Source: Synechococcus sp. PCC 7335 | GTDB taxonomy: Bacteria > Cyanobacteriota > Cyanobacteriia > Phormidesmidales > Phormidesmidaceae | Assembly (NCBI RefSeq): GCF_000155595.1 | Contig: NZ_DS989904.1 | Span: 1,023,354 to 1,087,353, forward strand | Length of the DNA stretch: 64,000 nucleotides | Direction of reading: 5' to 3' | Shown: positions 7,469-17,558 of the stretch, piece by piece | Layout: each line of letters opens with the position of its first letter | How positions within the stretch are numbered: the stretch's first letter is position 1 | Position numbers and translations under genes: made by a program | Notes under the pieces: generated by a model | What the model saw: only the letters and a program-made list of their open reading frames with translations | What the model was told of the DNA's origin: nothing | Database searches by the model: none

Positions 7469-9181
7469 ATGTCTCGTTTACGCTTGTCTTCGTCTATTTT
7501 TTCTAAGATCAACCTGCGCCACAAGCTTCGACTTAGACAGGGGGCGAATGATCTACCCGTGGGGTGGGCGATCGCCGCTTGGACCACTGCTACTTTAGTT
7601 TTCTTACCGATACTGGTTGTTCTTGGCAGCGTCTTTGCAGATACGGGCGATATTTGGGCCCATCTGATAGAAACGGTTTTAACAACATACATTACGAATT
7701 CTTTAATCCTGATGGCAGGTGTCGCAATAGGCGTGTTGACAGTCGGGGTTGGAACTGCCTGGCTGGTCACGATGTGTCAGTTTAGAGGCGGTCGAATTTT
7801 CGAGTGGGCGCTGCTATTACCACTTGCAGCACCCGCCTATCTGCTGGCCTATACCTACACCGACTGGCTGGAATACTATGGCCCTGTTCAAACGGGAGTA
7901 CGAACACTTTTTGGCTGGCAGGCGGCTGGTGACTATTGGTTTCCAAACGTGCGGTCTATCGGCGGGGCGATCGCAATGTTTACCCTCACGCTCTACCCTT
8001 ACGTTTACATGCTGGCTCGCGTTGCTTTTCTAGATCAATCAGTTTGTACGCTTGAAGCTAGTCGCTCGCTAGGATGTGGTCCTTGGCGGAGCTTTCGGAA
8101 GGTGGCTATCCCGTTAGCTCGTCCTGCCATTATGGCCGGACTTTCGCTGGCGCTAATGGAAACACTCAACGACTTTGGGACGGTGCAGTATTTTAGTGTC
8201 CCTACATTTACGACCGGTATCTACCGCACCTGGTTTGGCATGGGGGAGCGAGTCGCTGCCGCTCAGCTGTCGGCGGCACTGATGCTGTTTGTGCTAGTGC
8301 TGATTTTGTTAGAGCAATGGTCTAGAAGGCAAGCAAAATACTATCGGGCTAGCAATAGTCTGCAGACACCAACCGTTTATGAGTTGACAGGTGTGCGCGA
8401 AGTGCTAGCGTTCCTAGCTTGTCTACTACCCGTTGGACTAGGGCTGCTGTTACCCGGTGGACTATTGGTGCTGATGGTGTATAAAAATTGGGAAGGGGCA
8501 CTGGGTAGTCGATTTGGTGAGCTGTCAGTTAATAGCCTGCTCTTATCAGGTCTTACGGCTGTAATCGCCTTGATGCTCTCCTTGGTGCTTGCCTATGGTC
8601 AACGATTGAGTGGTAGTGGTCCTATCCGTCTGGGTGTAAGGCTTTCAGCGATGGGCTATGGCATTCCAGGAGCGGTGATTGCCGTAGGTATTCTGATTCC
8701 GGTGACGAGTTTGGATAGGGCGATCGCCGCTTGGGCAAAATCCGCTTTCAATGTCTCACCTGGTTTATTGATCAGCGGGACTATCACGGCCCTGGTTTTT
8801 GCCTACCTGGTCCGGTTTTTAGCCGTTGCGCTCGGCTCAGTTGAATCTGGACTAGACAAAATTCGACCCAACCTGGACAATGCTGCTCGTAGCTTAGGCT
8901 ACTCACCAACCAAAACGCTGATCAAAGTTCATACACCGCTGATGACTAGCAGCTTGTTGACCGCTGTCATACTTGTCTTTGTAGATGTGATGAAAGAGTT
9001 GCCTGCGACGCTGGTCATGCGACCTTTCAACTTTGATACGTTGGCAGTGCGAGTATATCAATATGCCTCTGATGAGCGATTAAGAGAAGCAGCCGCGCCA
9101 GCGCTAACTATACTCATCGTCGGACTACTACCAGTAATCATACTTAGCTGGCAGATTAGCCAGAGCCGACGCCTTCGCTAG
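7469..9181 (+). CDS. futB: Ferric iron ABC transporter, inner-membrane permease (FutB/SfuB/FbpB type)
   Basis: 570 residues, the length of fused two-domain permeases of the Fe(III) uptake family. Two halves each carry six or so membrane segments and an EAA loop: LEASRSLGCGPWRSFRKVAIP in the first half (quoted in part as EASRSLGCGPWRSF) and DNAARSLGYSPTKTL in the second; these loops dock the ATPase. The periplasmic binding protein (FutA) and ATPase (FutC) genes are not in this window, which is normal for cyanobacteria, where fut genes are dispersed. Nearby fur genes and dps make an iron role coherent. No clear Fur box was found in the 200 bases upstream. Confidence 0.88.
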   Translation: MSRLRLSSSIFSKINLRHKLRLRQGANDLPVGWAIAAWTTATLVFLPILVVLGSVFADTGDIWAHLIETVLTTYITNSLILMAGVAIGVLTVGVGTAWLVTMCQFRGGRIFEWALLLPLAAPAYLLAYTYTDWLEYYGPVQTGVRTLFGWQAAGDYWFPNVRSIGGAIAMFTLTLYPYVYMLARVAFLDQSVCTLEASRSLGCGPWRSFRKVAIPLARPAIMAGLSLALMETLNDFGTVQYFSVPTFTTGIYRTWFGMGERVAAAQLSAALMLFVLVLILLEQWSRRQAKYYRASNSLQTPTVYELTGVREVLAFLACLLPVGLGLLLPGGLLVLMVYKNWEGALGSRFGELSVNSLLLSGLTAVIALMLSLVLAYGQRLSGSGPIRLGVRLSAMGYGIPGAVIAVGILIPVTSLDRAIAAWAKSAFNVSPGLLISGTITALVFAYLVRFLAVALGSVESGLDKIRPNLDNAARSLGYSPTKTLIKVHTPLMTSSLLTAVILVFVDVMKELPATLVMRPFNFDTLAVRVYQYASDERLREAAAPALTILIVGLLPVIILSWQISQSRRLR

Positions 9182-9235
9182 TAAGGCTAGCAAACTAAGG
9201 TTAGCAAACCCGATACTCATACGCTTTTTTTGAAC

Positions 9236-10243
9236 ATGGCTAAACCTTCTGTGTCTGCCCCGCCAACAGATCCCAAGCAGCCGCTTCATCCCCTGAAGAA
9301 TCCAGTGGCATGGCTACAGGCTTTCTGGCAGTTTTCACGACCCCATACTATTGTTGGCACTAGTCTTAGCACCTTATCTCTGTTTCTCATTGCACTTACC
9401 TCTGCTTCTATCACAATCCCAGAGGTCTCCGTACCCACAGTCTCAGTGATTACTAGCTGGTTGGTTGCCTGGATTGCTTGCCTGTGCGGAAATGTCTATA
9501 TTGTTGGACTCAATCAAGTAGAAGATATTGCCATCGATCGGATTAACAAGCCTCATCTACCAATCGCATCGGGGGAGTTTACCAAACGTCACGCCCAAAA
9601 GATAGTGGGTTTAACCGGGGCAATTGCGATCGCCTTAGCGCTCATCTCTCAGAATATCTATCTAATGCTGACAGTGGGCCTTAGCCTAGTAATCGGAACG
9701 TTCTATTCCCTACCTCCTCTCCGGCTCAAGCGCTTTCCCTTTTGGGCTTCATTTTGCATTTTGGTAGTGCGAGGTGCCATTGTGAACTTAGGGCTATATC
9801 TCTACTTTGCAACGCAGCTAGGATTAGGGACAACACTACCTGCTCGGATATGGGCACTTACTTTATTTGTCTTGGTGTTTAGCTTTGTGATTGCTATCTT
9901 CAAAGACATTCCTGATCTAGAAGGCGATCGCCAGTTCAATATCTCTACCTACACCTTGCAGTTAGGCCAGAAAAAAGTCTTTAATCTCGCTCGCTGGGTA
10001 CTCACCGCTTGCTACGGTAGCTTGATCATAGCTGCGCCCTTTCTCCCTGGCATCAATGCGCTATTCTTAGCCATTGCCCACAGCATTGGCATTCTCTCTT
10101 TCTGGTGGCTCAGCCGCCGAGTAGATCTCGACCCAGCACCGGTCAGAAAAGATATCTCTTATCCAGCCTTCTACCAGTTCATCTGGAAGCTTTTTTTCGT
10201 AGAATACCTAATCTTTCCCCTGGCCTGTTGGCTAGCTCTCTAA
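9236..10243 (+). CDS. hpt: Homogentisate phytyltransferase (UbiA family)
   Basis: 335 residues from the ATG at 9236; an in-frame TTG six bases earlier is less likely. It joins phytyl diphosphate to homogentisate, the committing step of tocopherol synthesis, in the membrane. The two Asp-rich prenyl-diphosphate motifs of UbiA enzymes are present: NQVEDIAIDRINKP (about 93-106) and KDIPDLEGDR (about 223-232). Eight or nine hydrophobic segments follow the usual pattern. The FWQFSRPHTIVGT front is typical of plant and cyanobacterial HPT. It follows the iron permease by 54 bases and may be cotranscribed, though the functions are unrelated. Confidence 0.9.
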   Translation: MAKPSVSAPPTDPKQPLHPLKNPVAWLQAFWQFSRPHTIVGTSLSTLSLFLIALTSASITIPEVSVPTVSVITSWLVAWIACLCGNVYIVGLNQVEDIAIDRINKPHLPIASGEFTKRHAQKIVGLTGAIAIALALISQNIYLMLTVGLSLVIGTFYSLPPLRLKRFPFWASFCILVVRGAIVNLGLYLYFATQLGLGTTLPARIWALTLFVLVFSFVIAIFKDIPDLEGDRQFNISTYTLQLGQKKVFNLARWVLTACYGSLIIAAPFLPGINALFLAIAHSIGILSFWWLSRRVDLDPAPVRKDISYPAFYQFIWKLFFVEYLIFPLACWLAL

Positions 10244-10393
10244 GCAACATCAATCTTCAACGGTGATATAGCCTATGAAGGTAAACAGATTAAACAAAAG
10301 CTCCTCTAGAGAGACAGAAGCATACTTCTAGTCATCTCTAAAGGATTAGTTGAGATCTCAAAGTTCAAGGCTGGGCAATGTCAGTAACAGGCG

Positions 10394-11386
10394 CTATACA
10401 GTAGCAGGCTGTCCCATCTGAGCAAGCCTATCAACTAATAGCTGCTCTAGCTCCTCGAGTGCCTTACTAAAGCCCTCAATTCCCTCAGCTAGCTTGTCAT
10501 TTGCCATCCGATCAGCCTTGTGCATTTCGTCAAAAGTTGCCTTATCGATTGACTTCTTCTCGATATCTAAGTCTTTAGCATCTTCGGGGGAGAGCTTACG
10601 AGGCAAGTCACCTTCTGTCTCAGAAAGCGGCTTCAATAGCTTAGGAGAGATTGTTAGCAGATCGCAGCCTGCTAGCTCTTTGATCTCGTCTATGTTGCGA
10701 AAGCTCGCGCCCATAATTTCAGTTTTATAGCCAAACTTTTTGTAGTAGTTATAGACCTCAGTAACCGACTGAACGCCAGGATCTTCGGCGGGCGGGTAGC
10801 TATCGCGGCCAGTATCTTGCTTATACCAGTCGAGAATGCGACCCACGAAAGGAGAAATCAAGGTGACTTTGGCTTCGGCGCAGGCGATCGCCTGATGAAG
10901 ACCAAATAATAGGGTCAAGTTGCAGTGAATGCCTTCTTTCTCGAGAATCTCGGCAGCTTTGATACCTTCCCAGGTAGAGGCAATCTTGATCAGGATGCGA
11001 TCGCGGCTGATGCCTGCTGCTTCGTATTCACCGATCAGCTCACGCGCCGTTGCTAGGGTACCCTCAGTATCGTACGACAAGCGCGCATCAACTTCTGTAG
11101 AGACTCTTCCAGGAATGATTTCGAGGATTCGCTTACCAAAGGCGACCGCTAAATGCTTGAATGCTTCTTTAGCGACTGCTTGATCTGAAGCATCATCACC
11201 AAGCGCTTGCTTTGCCTGCTCTAGTGTCTCATCTACAATACTCTGATACTGAGGTAGCTTGGCAGCAGCCGTAATCAGTGAAGGATTTGTTGTCGCATCT
11301 TGCGGGGTAAATTGTTCAATAGCACCGATGTCTCCGGTATCAGCAACCACAGTAGTTACTTCTTTTAACTGAGCTAGTAAACTCAC
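10394..11386 (-). CDS. tal: Transaldolase
   Basis: 330 residues, the class of E. coli TalB. The enzyme transfers a dihydroxyacetone unit between sugar phosphates in the pentose phosphate pathway. The Schiff-base lysine lies in [12 protein letters not shown] (Lys134), with DATTNPSL near residue 30 and [11 protein letters not shown] as the next barrel strand. The start is a GTG with AAGGAGG eight or nine bases upstream, a strong ribosome site. It is convergent with hpt and separated from nblS by about 160 bases. The C-terminus is slightly longer than some homologues. Function is secure. Confidence 0.95.
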   Translation of the reverse strand: MSLLAQLKEVTTVVADTGDIGAIEQFTPQDATTNPSLITAAAKLPQYQSIVDETLEQAKQALGDDASDQAVAKEAFKHLAVAFGKRILEIIPGRVSTEVDARLSYDTEGTLATARELIGEYEAAGISRDRILIKIASTWEGIKAAEILEKEGIHCNLTLLFGLHQAIACAEAKVTLISPFVGRILDWYKQDTGRDSYPPAEDPGVQSVTEVYNYYKKFGYKTEIMGASFRNIDEIKELAGCDLLTISPKLLKPLSETEGDLPRKLSPEDAKDLDIEKKSIDKATFDEMHKADRMANDKLAEGIEGFSKALEELEQLLVDRLAQMGQPATV

Positions 11387-11543
11387 GATATCAAGCCTCC
11401 TTTAGTTGGCAGTAATCTGCCTCAATTGTAGACAGCCACTCTGGGAATAAACGTCTTCATTTAGACATCAAACCTAGAGAATATCTATAAAACTCAGAAG
11501 GCTCAGCAAATGCTAATACGAACTTAATCCTTAGTATCAAGCA

Positions 11544-13562
11544 TCATCCCCTAACTCTCGCCTCAGACGTTTTTTTCTTTGCTGGTGCGTGGTCTAGTTC
11601 ATCCGATGTGTTCTCATTTTCTAGAGGTTGACTACTAGCATGTTGGCTATCGACTAGATGTGCCTGGCTATCTGAGCGCTCGTCTACTAGATCGTAAACT
11701 GGTAAATCAAACCAGAACGTTGTCCCCACACCTACTTCACCCACCAAGTTAATTTGGCTATTGTGCTTATCCATAATGTTTTTTACGATGGATAAGCCTA
11801 GTCCGGTGCCTTCGAGCGTATGTACTCTATTTTCTACCCGGAAAAATCGCTCAAAGATAGCCGCTTGGTCTTCATCATCAATCCCAATACCCGTATCGCC
11901 AATCTCGATGCGCACACTTTGCAACAGGTTCGGCTGAGCGCTCGGGGCATGATAAGCCCGAATCACGACTTTGCCACCAGCAGGCGTAAACTTCAAGGCA
12001 TTCCCGACGAGATTACCAAAGACCTGAAGCAGCAAATCATAGTTCCCTAAGACGGCAGGAAGGGCAGATTCGATATCGCTTGCTAGTTCAATCTGCTTGT
12101 CTTTAGCATTGAGCTGATAGGTTCGCAGTACCTGGTCGATCGGCTGATGGACCTCAACGGCTGAGAATTCGTAGCGACGATTCGATTCTAAACGCGATAG
12201 ATCAAGTACATCGTTGACTAGACGAGTTAGGCGATCGGTCTCGTTGTTAGCAGTTGCTAAAAATTCTCGGCGCTCCTGTTCACTCAAGTCTTCACCGTAT
12301 TCGTGCAGCGTTTCGATGAATGACTTGATGTTAAACAGTGGGGTACGCAGTTCGTGAGAGACGTTACTAATAAATTGGCTTTTAGCCTCGTTGAGCGCGA
12401 CTTCTCGGGTGATGTCTTGAAGCGTAATAGCCATCCCCTTGACATTAGCTCGCGACTGGTCAAGCACAGTGTTTAACAAAACACGAATCGTACGGTTGCC
12501 ATCTAGAAGAATACGAAATTCACTGCCTTCATGCGCTTCACTAATTAGCGCCTGGGCTAGAGCAGGTGCAAGCTGAGCGCGAACTTCGGGCTGAAGTCCG
12601 TCTAAAATACTGCCGCTAGGTGGACTAGCCGCTTCCCAGCCAAGCAGCCGACGGGCAGCAACGTTTGCCAAAATCAAATTGGTCTTAGCATCTAGCAAGA
12701 TTGCTCCATCAGCAATGGTAGAAACTAAGCTTTCTAACTTTGCTTTTTCTGCGGTGAGTTCTTCGATATTTTGCTCTTCGTAGCGCTCTAGACGCTCAGC
12801 CATATCATTGAAGCTATAGATCAGCTCACCCAGTTCGCCCCCTAGGGGCAAATCAATCCGCTGTTTGAAGTTGCCGGCGGCGATGTTTTTCACCCCTGTT
12901 AATAGCTCTTTGATCGGTTGTGTGATTGTCAGGGCGTTGATGACCGCACCTAGAATGACCATTACCCAGATAGAAACAAAGACAGCAACAGTCACATCGC
13001 GCGTTAGATGAGAAGAGGCAACCACCGTTGGGTTAGGGGTAATACCCATCGCCAACATCCCTTTATAGTCTCCTTCGACAACTAGAGGAACAAAGACATC
13101 AGTCACAACGCCAGCCGGGGTCATATGCTGGCGTACTAGAGGAGAGTCGCTGCTAGCGTAGTTGTCTGGCAGCTTCATTCGTCTCCTAAGCGTTAGTGAG
13201 TTTTGAACAGCAGGTTCGGAGTAGGGAATGCCAAAGAAGATTTCGCCCGCTTGGTCGGCATAGAGCATGTAGCGGACATTGGAAGTGTTTTCGTAGAAGG
13301 TATAGGAGAAGCGGGCAAGTTCGGCGCGATCGCTAGTCTCGATCAACGGAGCAGCATTAGCAGCAAGCAGTATGCCTAGGTCACGGCCGAAACGGGTATC
13401 GTTGAGCTGAGTATCCTGCTGAATAGTGTTGACAGCCCAAAAGGTAAGACCACTCATAATCAAAGAGACTAAGAGTGTCGCTCCGGCCATTAGGCGCGTT
13501 TGCAAAGTGAAGTCGCTCCACCATGTGGCGAGTAGTGCTTTGATTTTGGTAAGCAGTTGCAT
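11544..13562 (-). CDS. nblS: NblS/Hik33/DspA-type sensor histidine kinase
   Basis: 672 residues. Order: membrane segment (about 25-46), periplasmic sensor region, second membrane segment (190-211), HAMP linker (about 212-265), PAS domain (about 275-385), HisKA with SHELRTPLF (His403), and HATPase with an N box (NLVGNALKF), GDTGIGI and GTGLGLSIV. This set is the one of NblS/Hik33, the essential cyanobacterial kinase that controls high-light, cold and nutrient-stress genes through RpaB. The Ser/Asp/Lys-rich tail after the kinase core is an extra of about 50 residues. purD lies immediately upstream on the same strand, 113 bases away, an arrangement I recall from other cyanobacteria. Confidence 0.92.
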   Translation of the reverse strand: MQLLTKIKALLATWWSDFTLQTRLMAGATLLVSLIMSGLTFWAVNTIQQDTQLNDTRFGRDLGILLAANAAPLIETSDRAELARFSYTFYENTSNVRYMLYADQAGEIFFGIPYSEPAVQNSLTLRRRMKLPDNYASSDSPLVRQHMTPAGVVTDVFVPLVVEGDYKGMLAMGITPNPTVVASSHLTRDVTVAVFVSIWVMVILGAVINALTITQPIKELLTGVKNIAAGNFKQRIDLPLGGELGELIYSFNDMAERLERYEEQNIEELTAEKAKLESLVSTIADGAILLDAKTNLILANVAARRLLGWEAASPPSGSILDGLQPEVRAQLAPALAQALISEAHEGSEFRILLDGNRTIRVLLNTVLDQSRANVKGMAITLQDITREVALNEAKSQFISNVSHELRTPLFNIKSFIETLHEYGEDLSEQERREFLATANNETDRLTRLVNDVLDLSRLESNRRYEFSAVEVHQPIDQVLRTYQLNAKDKQIELASDIESALPAVLGNYDLLLQVFGNLVGNALKFTPAGGKVVIRAYHAPSAQPNLLQSVRIEIGDTGIGIDDEDQAAIFERFFRVENRVHTLEGTGLGLSIVKNIMDKHNSQINLVGEVGVGTTFWFDLPVYDLVDERSDSQAHLVDSQHASSQPLENENTSDELDHAPAKKKTSEARVRG

Positions 13563-13675
13563 GACGACTTCTCTAGCGAATTCTCTGGCTGGGGCTCTAG
13601 CTGGACCTTTGGCGATAAAGATGAACGTCTATGAAGGTCGGTGTCTTTTTGTTAATACCATTCTAAACGCTGGTG

Positions 13676-14983
13676 CTATTCCACGCTTGCAGACTTGGTA
13701 TCACTCTTTTGCAACGCGTTGATGCGGTGGCCGATGTCGCGCCGATAGTAGCTACCAGGAAAGTCAATTTTGTTGATAGCGCTGTAGGCTATATCGAGAG
13801 CAGATTGGAAGTTTGGCGCGATCGCACTTATCCCCAATACCCGGCCTCCTGTGCTCTTGATAGTCCCTTCGCTGATCTGAGTGCCTGCGTGGAACACTAC
13901 AGTGTCTTCCGACTCAGCATCATTAAGGGCAATAGAGAGTCCTTTTTTGTACACACCCGGATAGCCTTCCGCTGCCATCACGACGCAGGCCGAGGCCGCT
14001 TCTCGCCACCTGAATGGAGGTAGATCTTGCAAACGCTGTTCACAGCAGGCCAGTACAATCTCGTCTAACGGCGTTTCTAGCAAAGGTAAAACTGCTTGCG
14101 TTTCTGGGTCGCCAAAGCGGCAGTTGAATTCAATCACCTTCGGATCGCCTGCAGGTGTGATGATCAACCCAGCATACAAGACGCCGCGATAGTCGATGCC
14201 TTTGGATTGAAGCGCGCTCAATGTGGGTTCTAATATCTCTTTTTGCACACGGTTCAATAGCTCAGGCGGCATCAGCGGCGTTGGAGCATAAGCGCCCATG
14301 CCGCCGGTGTTAGGGCCAGTATCTCCTTCGCCGATTTGCTTATGATCTTGCGCAGGCAGCAGCGGCCGAATCGTTTGGCCATCGGTCACCGCTAGCACCG
14401 ATACTTCTTGCCCTTCGAGAAATTCTTCAATGACGACGCGCTCCCCAGCGGCGCCAAATCGTCCGCTAAAAGCGGATTCTATAGCAGCAATCGCTTCCTC
14501 AACTGCCATTGCTACAGTCACGCCTTTGCCGGCAGCAAGGCCATCCGCTTTAGCTACAATCGGTGCGCCCTGCTTTTGGACGTAGGCGATCGCGTCTTCT
14601 GCATCAGTAAACACTGCGGCAGCGGCGGTCGGTATGTTGGCCTTGGCCATTAGATCTTTAGCCCAAGCTTTGCTCGCCTCAATCTGGGCGCCATCTCGAT
14701 TAGGCCCGAATACTTTTATACCTTTGCTTCTTAGCGCATCAGCTAGCCCTTCTGCCAATGGCTGCTCTGGGCCGATGACCACAAAAGCCACATCGTTAAC
14801 TAGCGCACACTGTGCAATACCATCTGCTTCGTTGAGCGCCATCGAAATATTTCGACAGCCAGAAAGTAGCGCCGTACCGCCATTGCCAGGGATGCAAACA
14901 ATTTCTTTTATATTAGGCGATCGCAATAGCGCCCAAGCCAAGGCGTGTTCGCGACCACCACTTCCCACTACAATCGCTTTCAT
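13676..14983 (-). CDS. purD: Phosphoribosylamine--glycine ligase (GARS)
   Basis: 435 residues, normal length. It makes glycinamide ribonucleotide from phosphoribosylamine, glycine and ATP in purine synthesis. Diagnostic segments: KAIVVGSGGREHALAWAL at the N-terminus, GPEQPLAEGL, the ATP-grasp domain with KADGLAAGKGV, TGGMGAYAPTP, and EFNCRFGDPETQ which binds Mg-ATP. It starts at ATG and is followed on the same strand by nblS. Confidence 0.97.
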   Translation of the reverse strand: MKAIVVGSGGREHALAWALLRSPNIKEIVCIPGNGGTALLSGCRNISMALNEADGIAQCALVNDVAFVVIGPEQPLAEGLADALRSKGIKVFGPNRDGAQIEASKAWAKDLMAKANIPTAAAAVFTDAEDAIAYVQKQGAPIVAKADGLAAGKGVTVAMAVEEAIAAIESAFSGRFGAAGERVVIEEFLEGQEVSVLAVTDGQTIRPLLPAQDHKQIGEGDTGPNTGGMGAYAPTPLMPPELLNRVQKEILEPTLSALQSKGIDYRGVLYAGLIITPAGDPKVIEFNCRFGDPETQAVLPLLETPLDEIVLACCEQRLQDLPPFRWREAASACVVMAAEGYPGVYKKGLSIALNDAESEDTVVFHAGTQISEGTIKSTGGRVLGISAIAPNFQSALDIAYSAINKIDFPGSYYRRDIGHRINALQKSDTKSASVE

Positions 14984-15107
14984 AAGCCAGCATAACCCCG
15001 TCGATTCAGCGCTCCAGACAGACTACATCTTCTTGCCTAGATCACCAAAGCCTCCTTGAGCTATTTAGTCAAGAAGGCTAATGAGTTTTCTATCAACATT
15101 CGAATTG

Positions 15108-15129
15108 AAAAGCCGCTCTAGCGGTTTTT
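15108..15129 (-). terminator. Intrinsic terminator after the small secreted-peptide gene
   Basis: On the minus strand AACCGCT and AGCGGCTTTT pair around two bases and end in a T run; the mirror arrangement (AAAGCCGCT...AGCGGTTTTT) also works on the plus strand. It begins a few bases after the stop of the 50-residue gene. Confidence 0.75.
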
Positions 15130-15135
15130 AGTTGG

Positions 15136-15288
15136 CTAGTTTTTATCGCGCGCATCACGATTGTACTGAACCAGTTCGTGGATATTAGAGGCGCTAGATC
15201 GCTGCTGAAGGCCAAAAGCAGGTAGCGTCGGCGCTAAAGCGATTGCCCCTATCAGTGCGAGGCTAGCAGAAAGTGTGAGATATTTCAT
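15136..15288 (-). CDS. Small secreted peptide, 50 residues, unknown function
   Basis: A short gene easily missed. It begins at the ATG at 15286-15288 with AGGAG seven bases upstream and ends at TAG (15136-15138), followed by an intrinsic terminator. The product starts MKYLTLSASLALIGAIALAP, a standard signal peptide, with likely cleavage after TLPAFG or nearby; the mature part is about 25 residues, polar, ending in NRDARDKN. No cysteine. The complete set of ribosome site, signal peptide and terminator makes a real gene likely. I do not recognise a family. It lies alone between purD and glmS. Confidence 0.65.
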   Translation of the reverse strand: MKYLTLSASLALIGAIALAPTLPAFGLQQRSSASNIHELVQYNRDARDKN

Positions 15289-15450
15289 GGAAGGCTCCTA
15301 TTTAATCAAACAAATGTATCTTTCGATACATAAATATGATAGCGATTATGCATTATCGCCTTGCTGAGCCTTCAGAAAGAAGATGTTGAGAACTTACTGA
15401 GAAAGCGCTGTGCCTTTTCTCATACAGGCAGAGGTTAAGAATCGAAGCTT

Positions 15451-17352
15451 CTACTCTACGGTGACCGACTTTGCTAAATTGCGAGGCTGATCAACATCTA
15501 GGCCGCGCCTCGCCGCGATGTGATAGGACAGCAGCTGAACAGGTACGACTGTCAAGATGGGTGAAAGTAACTCGTCAACGTCGGGCACCGGCAGCAGCGC
15601 ATCAAATGTCTCCTCTGCCTCTGGATCATTCATAGGTACGACGCCGATCAGCCTAGCATCTCGGGCCTTTGCTTCTTGAGCATTAGAGAGTACCTTTTCA
15701 TAGACAGGGCCTTTGGTTGCGATCGCGACGACTGGCACCTTTTCGTCTAATAGTGCGATCGGGCCGTGCTTCATCTCGCCGGCTGGGTAGCCCTCCGCAT
15801 GAATATAGCTAATCTCCTTTAGCTTCAAAGCACCTTCCAAGGCAATCGGATAATTGATGCCTCGACCTACAAAGATAAAATCCTGCGTATTAGAAAAGTC
15901 GTGAGAAAGCTCTTCTACATAGCGCTCTTGGCTTTCTAACACCTGTTCTAACTGGGCTGGAAGCTGACGCATTCCTTCGATAATTTCGGCCATTCGCTCT
16001 GAAGAAATCGCCTGCCTACGCTCTGCCAGATCAAGTGCCAAAAAGTAAAAGGCCATTAGCTGCGCCACAAATGTCTTCGTGGCTGCTACCCCAATCTCAA
16101 TACCCGCCATCGTACCGAGTACGTGTGGAATCAGCCGGCCCAAAGAACTATCTACTCGGTTGGTAATGCCTAGCATCCGTGGCGCATAGTCATTGTCGCC
16201 TCGCGCTGCTCGCCGGGCCTGCTCCATCTCTAGAGCTGCTAGGGTATCTGCTGTTTCACCCGACTGAGTCACCCCGATCGTCAGCGTGTTCTTCATCAAC
16301 GGCGCCGGCGCATAGCGAAACTCAGACGCATACTGCACGAACGTGGGAATGCCTGCAACCTGCTCTAATAGATACTTACCGACTAAAGCCGCATGCCAGC
16401 TCGTTCCACAGGCCAAGATCTGAATATGCTGTAAGTCATTTAGTAGCGTATCTGGTAACCCTAGCCTGACTGGAGACTGATCGCTTTGCACATCCCAATT
16501 CGTATCCAGATAAGTCTCTAGGCAGGTGCGCACCACGCCCGGCTGCTCATAGATCTCTTTGAGCATAAAGTGCTTGAACCCCTGCTTTTCGACCATGATT
16601 GGGTTCCAGTTCAGCGTTCGAGGGTACTTCTTCAAACGGTGACCAGAGAACTCATAGACTTCTACGCCCATTGGCGTTAGACGAGCTAGCTCACCGTTTT
16701 CTAAGGTGAGGACTGCCTGGGTGTGGGGCATGATTGCGGGTGTATCAGACGCACAGAAAAATTCGCCTTGACCAAAACCAATCACGAGCGGCGCTTGCTG
16801 GCGCACGACTATCAGCTCATCAGGGAAATCGGCTGAGACGATAGCTAGCGCAAACGCGCCCTTGAGTCGATTTACCGCCTGACGAGAGGCCTCTAGAAGC
16901 TGAGAGTGGTCTGTTAACACTGCCTCTTTTTGAGGCTGATTCAGATACTCAGTAATCAGATGGGGAATCACTTCCGTATCGGTATCAGAGCGAAACTGAT
17001 AGCCCTTTTCCTTAAGCTCTTCCCGAAGTTCTCTATAATTCTCTACAATGCCGTTCTGCACAACTGCTAGGCGTTCGGCTTCGTCAGTATGCGGATGAGC
17101 GTTGTGCTCTTCTGGTTTGCCGTGCGTAGCCCAGCGAGTATGGCCAATGCCTAGCCTAGCGGGATCCTCTAGCCCATCTAGCTTGATTTGTAGGTTGACT
17201 AGCTTACCTTTTGCTCTGGTGCGCTGAAGCTGCCCTTCAGAGATGGTAGCTACACCCGCAGAGTCATAACCTCTATACTCCAGCGTTTTTAGGCCTTCAA
17301 TTAAGATATTGCTGGCGGCACGCGTACCAATGTATCCAACAATTCCGCACAT
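15451..17352 (-). CDS. glmS: Glutamine--fructose-6-phosphate aminotransferase (isomerizing)
   Basis: 633 residues. It makes glucosamine-6-phosphate from fructose-6-phosphate and glutamine for peptidoglycan and lipopolysaccharide. The N-terminal class II glutaminase domain begins with Cys2 (MCGIVGYIGTRAA) and holds TRWATHGKP and RSDTDTEVIPHL; two SIS domains follow, with CGTSWHAALVGKYLLE and TQSGETADTLAAL, and the tail ends NLAKSVTVE as in all GlmS. No glmS ribozyme is visible in the leader, as expected outside Gram-positives. Confidence 0.97.
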   Translation of the reverse strand: MCGIVGYIGTRAASNILIEGLKTLEYRGYDSAGVATISEGQLQRTRAKGKLVNLQIKLDGLEDPARLGIGHTRWATHGKPEEHNAHPHTDEAERLAVVQNGIVENYRELREELKEKGYQFRSDTDTEVIPHLITEYLNQPQKEAVLTDHSQLLEASRQAVNRLKGAFALAIVSADFPDELIVVRQQAPLVIGFGQGEFFCASDTPAIMPHTQAVLTLENGELARLTPMGVEVYEFSGHRLKKYPRTLNWNPIMVEKQGFKHFMLKEIYEQPGVVRTCLETYLDTNWDVQSDQSPVRLGLPDTLLNDLQHIQILACGTSWHAALVGKYLLEQVAGIPTFVQYASEFRYAPAPLMKNTLTIGVTQSGETADTLAALEMEQARRAARGDNDYAPRMLGITNRVDSSLGRLIPHVLGTMAGIEIGVAATKTFVAQLMAFYFLALDLAERRQAISSERMAEIIEGMRQLPAQLEQVLESQERYVEELSHDFSNTQDFIFVGRGINYPIALEGALKLKEISYIHAEGYPAGEMKHGPIALLDEKVPVVAIATKGPVYEKVLSNAQEAKARDARLIGVVPMNDPEAEETFDALLPVPDVDELLSPILTVVPVQLLSYHIAARRGLDVDQPRNLAKSVTVE

Positions 17353-17558
17353 ACAATAAGACTCCTAGAGAAGATGAGATTGAGATGACGAGGTTGGTTG
17401 ACCCACAAAGGCTACCCTATATAAAGGCATTTTGGCATTGGCGGGTAAACCTTAGGCAATATGGCTAGAATAGTTAATGCATCGGCCTAATCTACGCGCA
17501 TACCGCCCCCTTTCTGGCTGATTACTTCTAGATCACCACCTAGATCAACACTTCCTGC

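Noticed and set aside
15451-17450. glmS ribozyme or riboswitch in the glmS leader
   Set aside because: No conserved ribozyme core could be found; it is known mainly in Gram-positive bacteria.
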